A stretch of DNA of 64,000 bases. It comes from Roseinatronobacter bogoriensis DSM 18756. Its GTDB lineage: Bacteria; Pseudomonadota; Alphaproteobacteria; Rhodobacterales; Rhodobacteraceae. This document shows, one piece after another, positions 7,764 to 15,784 of the stretch (position 1 is the stretch's first letter; each line of letters starts with the position of its first letter). Made by a program: the position numbers and the translations under genes. The notes beneath the pieces are model-generated. The model was not told where the DNA came from, ran no database searches, and was given only the letters and a program-made list of their open reading frames with translations. The stretch is taken from positions 1-64,000 of the forward strand of contig NZ_SORN01000009.1 in NCBI RefSeq assembly GCF_004366635.1. The letters run 5' to 3'.

Positions 7764-7808
7764 TTCGGGAGGCAGGGGCCGGAGGTTCGAATCCTCTCAC
7801 TCCGACCA
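7764..7808 (+). other. right attachment site: 3' part of a tRNA-Pro(CGG) gene
   Basis: The segment begins with an anticodon loop TTCGGGA (anticodon CGG, G37), then 3' anticodon strand GGCAG, variable bases GGGCC, T stem GGAGG, T loop TTCGAAT, stem CCTCT, acceptor CACTCCG, A73 and encoded CCA. The bases before the loop cannot form the D arm or pair with GGCAG, so no tRNA is made here. This is the displaced 3' end left by integration into a tRNA gene. The intact tRNA-Pro should lie to the left, outside the window, reading into the element. Chromosome resumes at 7809. Confidence 0.85.
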
Positions 7809-8001
7809 ATTCAAGAAACGAATATTCCCCAAAAGGGTGCACGAGACCGCTCAGCGCAGTCGGGTGGAACTTCTGCGCGGCTGATTGGGTGTCGAGCGAT
7901 GACGGAAGTGTTAGAAAAACGAAGGTCAGGTGACGGGGGGGCAGCCGGCGCCAGCCAAACGGGGACGGCTGAACCCTTCACTGCTGGCGCAGGTCTTGAA
8001 A
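7809..8001. other. junction sequence without a recognisable gene
   Basis: These 193 bp follow the attachment site and precede the 3' end of the DUF599 gene. They hold a run of seven G and a GC-rich partial hairpin (GCAGCCGGCGCCAGCC) but no coding sequence, RNA gene or clear terminator that I can support. Open frames crossing here read through the attachment site and look spurious. Confidence 0.4.
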
Positions 8002-8712
8002 TTACGACTTTGTGTCGCCGTCGCGGCCAAGGATAATCTCGCGCGAGGCAGAGGAGAATTCACGGCTCCAGACGACCCATGCGGTCACCGCAACGCCAAC
8101 CAGCAAGACCAAAGCCCCACCGAGCCAGGCCAAAGCGCAAAGCGCAAAATACATCGAGCGCAAGCCTGCATTGAAATTCATGGCGGCGCGCCCGTTCAGT
8201 TTCCCGGCCTTCAGGGCGAGTGGCATAGATTGCGGATTGTCAGGATCATCCGGCACAGCGCCCATCACGACCGAACAGTATCCGAACACGCGATTGGACC
8301 AGACAAATTTCAGGAATGCATTGCCCAGCATGAACAGCGACAGAAGCAGTTTCGTCTGAAGCACCGCAGCGCTGGCCTCAAGACTGGTCAGGCGCATTGC
8401 GATCCCGCCCAACAGGTCCACATTCCCGATCATTGCCAACAGCCCGCCCATTGCCAAAAGGCATGTGGAGGCAAAAAACGATGTGCTCTGCCTGAGACTC
8501 ATCATGATCTGTGAATCGAAGATGCGCGGCTGGCGGGTTACCATGACCTCCATCCACTGCAACCGGTAGGCAGACATCAAAACGGTCACCGACGGGCGCG
8601 CAGCAGAAGGATGACCAATGCGCCAACCAAGCCATAGCCAGGTCGCAAAAAAGACAGCGACCGCAAAAGCATCGAGCCAGTCCAAGCCATGTGTCGCGTT
8701 AAGCAAGTTCAT
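8002..8712 (-). CDS. DUF599 family membrane protein
   Basis: A 236-residue inner membrane protein with four hydrophobic segments, near residues 10-28, 75-95, 110-135 and 190-215. The pattern MEVMVTRQPRIFDSQIMMSLRQSTSFFASTCLLAMGG and VWSNRVFGYCSVVMGAVPDDP is characteristic of DUF599 proteins of alphaproteobacteria. Function is unknown. I placed the start at ATG 8712 (MNLLNATHGLDWLDAF), nine codons inside the longest frame, because family members start close to the first membrane helix. It is the first chromosomal gene after the attachment site. Confidence 0.8.
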   Translation of the reverse strand: MNLLNATHGLDWLDAFAVAVFFATWLWLGWRIGHPSAARPSVTVLMSAYRLQWMEVMVTRQPRIFDSQIMMSLRQSTSFFASTCLLAMGGLLAMIGNVDLLGGIAMRLTSLEASAAVLQTKLLLSLFMLGNAFLKFVWSNRVFGYCSVVMGAVPDDPDNPQSMPLALKAGKLNGRAAMNFNAGLRSMYFALCALAWLGGALVLLVGVAVTAWVVWSREFSSASREIILGRDGDTKS

Positions 8713-8873
8713 GATCTTACATACGCCAGGTCGCATTGGATGATCTATACCCTATCGCAGACGCCATCAGTTTTCCGGCATATGGACAGATACATCCCAT
8801 GATGTGTCGTTATCATTCCTGCGAAAGGGTCGCACCATCAAACCGTGGGATCAAACACTAGAGCGTGTTGCGC

Positions 8874-9128
8874 TCAATCAGTTTCATACCCTGCGGCCTT
8901 GAAGAAATTACAGCACTCCTGCGCGGTGAAGTCGTCGCAGACATTCCATGAGACCCACCATACCTTGTCAAGGCCCAAGGCGGTTATGAAGGTCCGGGTG
9001 CTCCAGTGACCGAAAGGCTTATCGTCGATCAGCAATGCGCCCTTTGCAGACCAGCCTGTGGTGTTGGTTATGTTCGTTTTCAGAGAAGTCTCGTCGATTA
9101 ACCCTATGCGTGACAGCATGTTACGCAT
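8874..9128 (-). pseudogene. IS630-type transposase fragment, internally deleted
   Basis: The 84 codons join two separate parts of an IS630-family transposase. Residues ~8-50 match the first DDE motif region (GLIDETSLKTN, then GWSAKGALL, GHWSTRTFITAL). Residues ~64-84 match the extreme C-terminus (FTAQECCNFFKAAGYET). The ~100 residues between, with the second and third acidic residues, are missing. A GAGCG-TGTTG-CGCTC palindrome at 8861-8875 after a TA dinucleotide may be the element's terminal repeat. No matching left end is visible. The copy cannot encode an active transposase. Confidence 0.7.
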
Positions 9129-9254
9129 GAAGGACTAGCGACGCATGACCCTGCTATGGCGGACCTTGCGAACCTCAAGCCGCTTCTGTTCAATGGCTCG
9201 CGCCATGCTGCATCCCCGTATCTTCCATGCAATCAATGAATTACCGATCAGCGC

Positions 9255-9470
9255 TCATGGGAAGCCTGAACCGGATACGCCGAAACGCACTTTAGGAGAT
9301 TTCAGTTTCATGACATCGTCCCAAGTGCGCTGCTGCTGTATCGCCTTGAGTTTCTTGCGATAGGCGCGCAACTCGGTCAGATCCAGATCTGCCACAGGTG
9401 TTGTTTCTACCCACTCTGTTGCGGCCAGCTGCCGTTCGACAAGTATCTCAGCAAAGTTGGGCGCGGTCAT
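9255..9470 (-). CDS. short hypothetical protein
   Basis: A 71-residue reading frame from ATG 9470 (starts MTAPNFAEILVERQLAATEW). It contains a helical stretch DLTELRAYRKKLKAIQQQRTWDDVMKLKSP that could form a coiled coil. I recognise no family. It lies between a decayed transposase and a 316-bp empty stretch, so it may be a relict. Amino acid composition is plausible for a real small protein. Confidence 0.35.
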   Translation of the reverse strand: MTAPNFAEILVERQLAATEWVETTPVADLDLTELRAYRKKLKAIQQQRTWDDVMKLKSPKVRFGVSGSGFP

Positions 9471-9786
9471 GATAGCTTTCTTGATGCTTCTTCCCAAACG
9501 CGCAGGGCTTACGGAGGATCCGGCGCAGGAGATCATTCTTGGATGCCGCAGTTTGTTAACTGTTTAACGCGTCGGCAGACCGCTATACTCCGCCAAGAAG
9601 CAAAAATGCAAACTTTCTGGCGGCATTCAGGTCGTTTCCTTTTCACAAATAGCTTGGAAACCAGAACGCAGACCAGCCATGCAATTCCCTATATCGCCTT
9701 TCGCAACACTGTGCGGCGGGCTACGGTATAGCATGGCCCGGGTCAGACCCGGTTCCAAAGAATGGAATGAAACCGGAATTGCACAG
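9471..9786. other. intergenic, no gene supported
   Basis: The 316 bp between a short hypothetical gene and the thioesterase hold only small overlapping frames with no domain signal. Part near 9540-9660 is more AT-rich than the surroundings and may carry promoters, but no clear -35/-10 pair was found. An in-frame upstream extension of the thioesterase (from 9679) lacks family similarity and is left out. Confidence 0.4.
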
Positions 9787-10203
9787 ATGTCTGACCAGAA
9801 ACGCTACGATGAAATTGCACAGCAACTTCCGCCCTTTGGGCAGATCTTCGGGTTGCGGGTTTTGCAAGCGCATCCCGATTGCCTGCGTGCCGAACTTCTT
9901 GTGACCGAGGCGCTTAGCAACCGCAACGGCGTGTTGCATGGCGGTGCGATCATGGGCTTGGCAGATAATCTGGGCGGGACAGCAACCTTTCTGAATCTGG
10001 CCGAAGGGCAAGGCACGACGACGATCGAAAGCAAGACCAATTTTCTGCGCTCTGTCGCAATTGGAGAGACGCTGACAACCGAAACAACCCCGCTGCATCG
10101 CGGGCGCAGAACCCATGTCTGGCAAACACGGCTGATCCGCAGCGACGGCAAACTGGCCGCAGTTGTGACCCAGACCCAGATGATCCTGAACGCGTCAGGT
10201 TGA
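9787..10203 (+). CDS. PaaI-family hotdog thioesterase
   Basis: A 138-residue single hotdog-fold protein of the 4HBT/PaaI type, which hydrolyses acyl- or aryl-CoA thioesters in the cytoplasm. The signature is SNRNGVLHGGAIMGLADNLGGTATF (residues ~42-66), where the HGG motif and the acidic residue on the following helix are expected to act. FLRSVAIGETLTTETTPLHRGRRTHVW follows. The start at 9787 (MSDQKRYDEI) gives the usual family length. It is monocistronic. The substrate cannot be told from sequence. Confidence 0.82.
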   Translation: MSDQKRYDEIAQQLPPFGQIFGLRVLQAHPDCLRAELLVTEALSNRNGVLHGGAIMGLADNLGGTATFLNLAEGQGTTTIESKTNFLRSVAIGETLTTETTPLHRGRRTHVWQTRLIRSDGKLAAVVTQTQMILNASG

Positions 10204-10673
10204 TATTTGCCTGACGAAATCAAACTCGTGTTCGCCGCCTCACACAAGATACCGTGTGACTGCGGGGGGGGGCGTTGCGGACATTGGATGTTAGCGCGAA
10301 GCCGCGCAGCGTCGGGCCGCGGTGCGGCGATACAAGATTCGATCTGTAGCGCTTTATGCTGGCCAAATTCGCAAAAGATCAAAGCTATGCGCTGGTGGCA
10401 GCCAAATCGCCGTGGCGCAGGAACCATTCGTCAGGTGGCGAACACTAGCCTGGTGTGAAGCAGGAATATTCCAGGGATCAACTCTGGTCAGGCGCGCATT
10501 GTTTACCTAAGCAAAAAATTCATGGCCTTGCTGGATTGCTACATCATCAGCCCGGTGATGCGATCCGATTGGAGAGATTCCGCCGACACAAAAAGGTGAA
10601 GGCTTGCCCCTCTGGGATGGTCCGCGCGTCTGGAATAGAGCGCCGGAGGAATGAAACGATCCCGGAGTTCTAC
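10204..10673. other. intergenic region with a dispersed repeat copy
   Basis: These 470 bp contain no gene I can support. They include a run of nine G near 10262-10270, one copy of a GC-rich repeat (10299-10326), and reading frames without family similarity, one of which is only an upstream extension of the DUF882 gene. GCCGGAGGAATG near 10630-10652 resembles an RBS-start unit but opens only a very short frame. Confidence 0.4.
10299..10326 (+). repeat. 28-bp intergenic repeat, copy 1
   Basis: The segment starting AAGCCGCGCAGCGTCGGG and ending in CGCGGTGCG recurs at 60338-60365 with one mismatch (C/T). Both copies are intergenic and on the same strand. A 27/28 match is very unlikely by chance in 64 kb, even at this GC content. 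Function unknown. Confidence 0.6.
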
Positions 10674-11231
10674 ATGCCTCTCGACGACCAGCGCCCCGCC
10701 ATTGACAGGCGCGCATTTCTGTTTGGTGCTTCAGCCGCCGCAACCTGCCTGACCGCAAGCCCCGGCCTGGCTTTGCCATTCCTGCGCAGATCCAGTCCAG
10801 AACCGGCTGGCGCGCCGCGCAGCCTGATGATGATCCATCAGCAATCAGAGGAAGTGTTCAACGAGGTCTATTTTGATGGCAATATCTACGATCTGGATGC
10901 GCTGAAGCGCTTCGCGCATTTCGCCCGCGATCTGCGCACCAATGAGGTGGGCGAAATGAACCCCCATCTTCTTGATCTGGCATCCGAAATCCAGCAACAT
11001 GCCGGGGCTGACGCGCCATTGATCCTTACTCATGGCTTTCGGTCATCCTCGCGCAATGTCCGGGGTGGTGCCGCGAATTCGCACCATTTGCATGGGCAGG
11101 CCCTCGATATCGCGCATTACAGCCTGAGCATAGGCGCATTGCATCAACATGCCGCGAAAATTGGTCGTGGCGGGCTTGGGCGATATTCCACCTTCATTCA
11201 TATCGACATTGGTGAAACGCGCCGTTGGTGA
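10674..11231 (+). CDS. Tat-exported DUF882 / YcbK-like M15 peptidase
   Basis: A 185-residue cell-wall protein. The N-terminus has a twin-arginine signal (DRRAFLFGASAAATCL, residues 10-25, then ASPGLALP), so it is exported folded. The mature part is a DUF882/peptidase M15_3 domain: HGFRSSSRN, then SHHLHGQALDI (zinc-ligand HxxGxAxD type) and FIHIDIG near the C-terminus. Relatives (YcbK/MepK) are zinc-dependent murein endopeptidases or DD-carboxypeptidases. The start ATG 10674 places RR in the n-region; longer in-frame extensions (from 10455) would bury the signal. Confidence 0.82.
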   Translation: MPLDDQRPAIDRRAFLFGASAAATCLTASPGLALPFLRRSSPEPAGAPRSLMMIHQQSEEVFNEVYFDGNIYDLDALKRFAHFARDLRTNEVGEMNPHLLDLASEIQQHAGADAPLILTHGFRSSSRNVRGGAANSHHLHGQALDIAHYSLSIGALHQHAAKIGRGGLGRYSTFIHIDIGETRRW

Positions 11232-11394
11232 AGTCGTCCGCGCCTTTCCCCATGCGCGAGCATGAACAGCCAGAATTCTGGGGTCAGGGGTACAAAATGC
11301 CGCGGACAGGCATCAATATGCCGCTGTGCGGCGTGTCGCTTTCACCAGCTTGGGCATGTTGGCTTTACTCAACATAGCCCCAAGGTCGCGCCTG

Positions 11395-13431
11395 ATGTCA
11401 AATGATCCGCTGATGCAGCCCTACCGCCTGAAACACCTGACCCTGCGCAACCGGATCATGACCACCGCGCATGAGCCCGCCTACCCCGAAGACGGCATGC
11501 CCAAAGACCGGTACCGCGCCTATCACGAGATCCGCGCAAAGGCCGGGGTGGCGCTGACAATGACAGCCGGATCAGCCGCCGTTTCGCGCAACTCACCGCC
11601 CGTGTTTAACAACATCCTCGCCTATAAGGATGAGGTTGTTCCCTGGATCAGACGCCTGACGGATGCCTGCCACGAACATGGCTGCGCAGTCATGATCCAG
11701 CTGACCCATCTGGGCCGGCGCACCCATTGGGCAAAAGGTGACTGGCTAAGCGCCGTTAGCCCCAGCCACCAGCGCGAAGCCGCGCACCGTGCCTTTCCCA
11801 AGCAGTTGGAAGACTGGGATATTGCGCGCATCATCACCGATTATGCCGATGCTGCGGAACGCATGAAGGCTGGCGGCATGGACGGGATCGAGTTGCAGGC
11901 CTACGGCCATCTGATGGACCAGTTCTGGTCGCCCCTGACCAACACGCTGGACGGCCCCTATGGGGGCGATCTGGACAACCGCCTGCGGTTCACATGGGAT
12001 GTGCTGGACGCGATCCGCGCGCGCGTGGGCGATGAATTCATCATAGGCATCCGCTATACCGCCGATGAAACGCTTGAAGGCGGCATCTCGGTCGCTGAAG
12101 GGCTGGAAATCTCTCGCAGGCTGGCGGATAGCGGCAAGGTCGATTTCCTGAATGTCATTCGCGGCCATATCGATACCGATGCAGGCCTGACCGATGTGAT
12201 TCCGGTGCAGGGCATGGCTTCTGCCCCGCATCTGGATTTCGCAGGCACGATCCGGCGCGAAACAGGTATGCCCACCTTTCACGCCGCGCGCATTCCCGAT
12301 GTGGCAACCGCGCGCCATGCCGTTAGTTCCGGCTTGCTGGACATGGTGGGGATGACTCGTGCGCATATGGCCGACCCGATGATTGTGCAAAAAATCATCG
12401 AAGGGCGCGAGCACGACATCCGCCCCTGTGTCGGCGCGAATTACTGCCTTGACCGGATTTATGCCGCCGGTGACGCACTCTGCCTTCACAACCCCGCCAC
12501 GGGCCGCGAATTGACCATGCCGCACGAAGTGACGCCCGCATCTGTCCGCAAGAAGGTGGTGATTGTCGGCGCCGGTCCGGCAGGGGTGGAAGCCGCACGC
12601 GTGGCCGCCGAGCGCGGGCATGATGTGACCGTGTTCGAGGCCCAGCCAGACCCTGGCGGACAGATCCGTCTGACCGCGCAAAGCCCGCGCCGCCGAGAGA
12701 TGATCGGAATCATCGACTGGCGTATGGCGCAATGTGCCGCGCGCGATGTGGTGTTTCACTTCAACACCTATGCAGAGGCAGAGGATGTCATCGCCCTGAA
12801 CCCCGATGTCGTTATCATCGCCACTGGCGGCCTGCCCCATACCGAAGTATGCGCCACCGGCAATGCGTATGTTGTCAGTTCATGGGATATAATCGCAGGC
12901 GATGTGAAACCGGGCACGCGCGTGCTGGTCTATGATGATGCGGGCGACCATGCTGGCCTGCAGGCCGCAGAGATTATCGCCAAGTCAGGCGCGCATGTCG
13001 AAATCATGACCCCGGACCGCAGCTTCGCCCCCGATGTAATGGCGATGAATCTGGTGCCCTATATGCGCAGCCTGCAAGCGCTGGATACCCGGTTCACCGT
13101 CACCTACCGGCTGCACGATGTAGAGAAATCCGGCAATATGCTGACGGCGGTGATTGGCACGGATTATTCCAACCATCTGGAACGGCGCGACTTCGATCAA
13201 GTCGTGGTCAATCACGGCACCCTGCCAATGGATGAGTTGTATTTCGAGTTAAAGCCGCAATCGCGCAACCTTGGTGCGCTGGATCAGGATGCTTTTGTCG
13301 AGGGTCGCCCCCAGCCCGATGGCCCGAATGCAGAGGGCCGCTTTTCCCTCTACCGCATTGGCGACGCTGTCGCCGCCCGCAATACACATGCCGCAATCTA
13401 TGACGCGTTGCGGCTGCTCAAAGATATCTGA
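11395..13431 (+). CDS. OYE-type N-demethylase (DgcA / N-methylproline demethylase family)
   Basis: A 678-residue flavoenzyme. Residues 1-~370 form an Old Yellow Enzyme TIM barrel for FMN (RNRIMTTAHEP, IQLTHLGRRTHW, GIELQAYGHLMDQFWSP, GGDLDNRLRF). A 4Fe-4S motif follows in the C-X-G-A-N-Y-C-L-D region with later Cys. Residues ~390-678 form a NAD(P)/FAD module (VVIVGAGPAGVEAARVAAERGHDV). This is the architecture of dimethylglycine demethylase DgcA and stachydrine-pathway demethylase StcD/HpbA, which release formaldehyde from N-methyl groups. The two downstream genes encode a Rieske oxygenase and its reductase, supporting betaine degradation. ATG 11395 was preferred to 11326 by family start. Confidence 0.82.
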   Translation: MSNDPLMQPYRLKHLTLRNRIMTTAHEPAYPEDGMPKDRYRAYHEIRAKAGVALTMTAGSAAVSRNSPPVFNNILAYKDEVVPWIRRLTDACHEHGCAVMIQLTHLGRRTHWAKGDWLSAVSPSHQREAAHRAFPKQLEDWDIARIITDYADAAERMKAGGMDGIELQAYGHLMDQFWSPLTNTLDGPYGGDLDNRLRFTWDVLDAIRARVGDEFIIGIRYTADETLEGGISVAEGLEISRRLADSGKVDFLNVIRGHIDTDAGLTDVIPVQGMASAPHLDFAGTIRRETGMPTFHAARIPDVATARHAVSSGLLDMVGMTRAHMADPMIVQKIIEGREHDIRPCVGANYCLDRIYAAGDALCLHNPATGRELTMPHEVTPASVRKKVVIVGAGPAGVEAARVAAERGHDVTVFEAQPDPGGQIRLTAQSPRRREMIGIIDWRMAQCAARDVVFHFNTYAEAEDVIALNPDVVIIATGGLPHTEVCATGNAYVVSSWDIIAGDVKPGTRVLVYDDAGDHAGLQAAEIIAKSGAHVEIMTPDRSFAPDVMAMNLVPYMRSLQALDTRFTVTYRLHDVEKSGNMLTAVIGTDYSNHLERRDFDQVVVNHGTLPMDELYFELKPQSRNLGALDQDAFVEGRPQPDGPNAEGRFSLYRIGDAVAARNTHAAIYDALRLLKDI

Positions 13432-13458
13432 ACCCCACCCCTCGCAAGGTCTACACCC

Positions 13459-14694
13459 ATGATCAGCAATTCCGACCTTCTTTATCTGCTCATGTCCCGC
13501 AAACCGTGGCATTCGTTGCCGCAACCTTTCTATAACGATCCTGACGTTTATCAGGCCGATCTGCGCAACATCTGGCAAAGGGACTGGATCTTCGCCGCGC
13601 CCAGCGCTGAATTGCCGAAAACCGGCAGCTATATCACGCTGGAAATTGGCGAAGCATCGGTGATCATCGTGCGCGGTGCAGACCGCATCATCCGCGCGTT
13701 TCACAATTCATGCCGCCATCGCGGCAGCCGGATATGTGCAGCGCATAAGGGCACAGCGCCAAAGCTGGTCTGCCCCTATCATCAATGGACTTATGATCTG
13801 GATGGCAAGCTGCTGTGGGCGCGGGAAATGGGCGATGATTTCGACCCGTCCGCGCATGGCTTGGGCCTTGTCCACTGCCGCGAGATTTCGGGCATGGTCT
13901 ATATCTGTCTGGCTGAAGATGCGCCTGATACCAGCGCACTGGAAACACAGGCCGCACGCTATTTGGGGCCACATGACGTGGCGAATCTGAAGGTTGCGCA
14001 TCAATCCAGCATCATTGAGCAGGCAAACTGGAAGCTGGTGCTGGAAAACAACCGCGAATGCTATCACTGCTCTGGCTCGCACCCTTCGCTATGCGTCACA
14101 TTCCCGGATGACCCGAACCTTGTGGGGGCCGATGACAGCACGACCAGCAATATGGGCCGCGCCCATGTGGACCGCTGCGAAGCCGCCGGCTTGCCTTCGA
14201 AATACGTGATCGACCCGTCCGAACGGTGGCGTTTCGTGCGCATTCCGTTTCTTGGGCAAGGTGTCAGCTATACACTGGATGGAAAGGCGGCAGTCAGCAA
14301 GCGTATTGGCAGCGTGCCTTTCGACAATGCCGGATCATGCCTGTTCTTCCACTACCCCAACACATGGAATCACTTTCTGTCAGACCATGTACTGACCTTC
14401 CGCGTACTGCCCATCGGCCCACAACAAACGCAGGTCACAACCACATGGCTGGTCCACAAGGATGCCGAAGAAGGGCGCGATTATGACCTGAAGCGCCTCA
14501 CCGAAGTCTGGATCAACACCAATGACGAGGACCGCCGGATCGTCGAGGAAAACCAGCGCGGGATCAATTCGCCCGCCTATCTGCCCGGCCCCTACAGCAA
14601 GGCGCAGGAAGGTGGCGTGAACCAGTTTGTCGACTGGTATTGCCGCACGATGCACACGGCCCTAATGGGCCCGGCCCGGATCGCGGCGGAGTAA
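13459..14694 (+). CDS. gbcA: Rieske oxygenase, glycine betaine monooxygenase-like alpha subunit
   Basis: A 411-residue ring-hydroxylating-type oxygenase. The Rieske cluster ligands are C85, H87, C105 and H108 (CRHRG and CPYHQW). The mononuclear iron site lies in LENNRECYHCSGSH with H203 and H208. Sequence runs such as SLPQPFY, ANWKLVLENNRECYH, TLDGK, TTWLVHKDA and EENQRGINS agree closely with my recollection of Pseudomonas GbcA, which oxidises glycine betaine to dimethylglycine with release of formaldehyde. Proline-betaine (stachydrine) demethylases are the main alternative. It is 27 nt after the demethylase gene and 6 nt before its reductase, so one operon. Confidence 0.8.
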   Translation: MISNSDLLYLLMSRKPWHSLPQPFYNDPDVYQADLRNIWQRDWIFAAPSAELPKTGSYITLEIGEASVIIVRGADRIIRAFHNSCRHRGSRICAAHKGTAPKLVCPYHQWTYDLDGKLLWAREMGDDFDPSAHGLGLVHCREISGMVYICLAEDAPDTSALETQAARYLGPHDVANLKVAHQSSIIEQANWKLVLENNRECYHCSGSHPSLCVTFPDDPNLVGADDSTTSNMGRAHVDRCEAAGLPSKYVIDPSERWRFVRIPFLGQGVSYTLDGKAAVSKRIGSVPFDNAGSCLFFHYPNTWNHFLSDHVLTFRVLPIGPQQTQVTTTWLVHKDAEEGRDYDLKRLTEVWINTNDEDRRIVEENQRGINSPAYLPGPYSKAQEGGVNQFVDWYCRTMHTALMGPARIAAE

Positions 14695-14700
14695 ATCGAA

Positions 14701-15774
14701 ATGATTCCTATGCCCACCAAGGATAGCCCGGTCTGGCGCGACAGCGAAGACCTGGAATGCGTGGCCGTCCTGCCAGAAGCGCCGGGTGTAAAGACCTTTG
14801 TTTTTCGTCCACCCTCGGGGGCCATGTTTGTCTATCGCGCGGGGCAGTTCCTGACGCTGGACCTGCCTCTGCCCAGCGGCAATGTGCAGCGCACTTTCAC
14901 GATTTCATCTTCACCCGTGACGGCAGCTTATGTCAGCATAACAGCCAAGGTGCAGCCCGACTCGATCGGGACGCGCTGGATGCACGAACATCTGCAAGCC
15001 GGAATGCGATTGCGCGCTTTCGGGCCTGCTGGCTTGTTTCACCTGCCCCCCCAACCTGACGGCAAATATCTGTTCATCTCGGCCGGGTCAGGCGTTACGC
15101 CCATGATGTCGATGGCGACAACGCTGTTTGAACGCGGCGAAGACCCCGATATCTGTTTTATCCAATGCGCGCGCAGGCCCAGTGACCTGATTTTCCGGCG
15201 CAGGCTGGAATATATGGCCTCGCGCGTGGCCGGGCTGGGGCTGCATTTCGTGGTCAGCAAGCCTGAACCCTATGAAGTCTGGACGGGCTATCGCGGGCAG
15301 TTCAACCAATTGATGCTGGGGCTGATGTGCAATGACTATCTGGAACGCGATGTCTATTGCTGCGGTCCGGAAGGGTTCATGACCTCTGTCCGAGAGATCC
15401 TTATCTCTCTGGGCTATGATATGGAGCGCTATCATCAGGAATCCTTCCACGCCCCAGCCGAAAGCGTGGCCGAGATCAAGGAATTTGATGACCCTGTTCC
15501 TGATGAGGGTGCCGATGCAGAGATTGTCTTTGCCCGTTCGGGGCTATCGGTCCCATGCACCGAAGCTGACACCGTCATGCAGATGGCCCGCGCCAATGGT
15601 TTGCCTGTCGCTTCTGGCTGCAATTTCGGGCTGTGTGGCACCTGCAAGATCCGCAAAATTTCGGGCGAGGTGCATATGGTGCATAACGGCGGCATTTCGG
15701 ACGAAGATATCGAGGATGGCTATATTCTTGCCTGCTGTTCCAAACCGATAGGCCGGGTCGAGGTCGAAGCCTGA
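14701..15774 (+). CDS. gbcB: ferredoxin-NAD(P)H reductase, GbcB-like
   Basis: A 357-residue reductase in three parts: a flavin domain (QFLTLDLPLPSGNVQRTFTISSSP), an NAD domain (FISAGSGVTPMMSM, then DVYCCGPEGFM), and a C-terminal plant-type [2Fe-2S] domain with GCNFGLCGTCKI and a final Cys in ILACCSKP. It passes electrons from NAD(P)H to the Rieske oxygenase encoded directly upstream. Length and order match GbcB-type reductases. No regulator or transporter for the substrate lies beside the operon in this window. Confidence 0.85.
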   Translation: MIPMPTKDSPVWRDSEDLECVAVLPEAPGVKTFVFRPPSGAMFVYRAGQFLTLDLPLPSGNVQRTFTISSSPVTAAYVSITAKVQPDSIGTRWMHEHLQAGMRLRAFGPAGLFHLPPQPDGKYLFISAGSGVTPMMSMATTLFERGEDPDICFIQCARRPSDLIFRRRLEYMASRVAGLGLHFVVSKPEPYEVWTGYRGQFNQLMLGLMCNDYLERDVYCCGPEGFMTSVREILISLGYDMERYHQESFHAPAESVAEIKEFDDPVPDEGADAEIVFARSGLSVPCTEADTVMQMARANGLPVASGCNFGLCGTCKIRKISGEVHMVHNGGISDEDIEDGYILACCSKPIGRVEVEA

Positions 15775-15784
15775 TCACCCGCGA

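Noticed and set aside
7663..7933. small plus-strand frames after the integrase
   Set aside because: They read across the tRNA-Pro attachment segment and show no conserved features.
9543..9731. 62-codon frame before the thioesterase
   Set aside because: No RBS, no domain, and it overlaps the thioesterase upstream extension.
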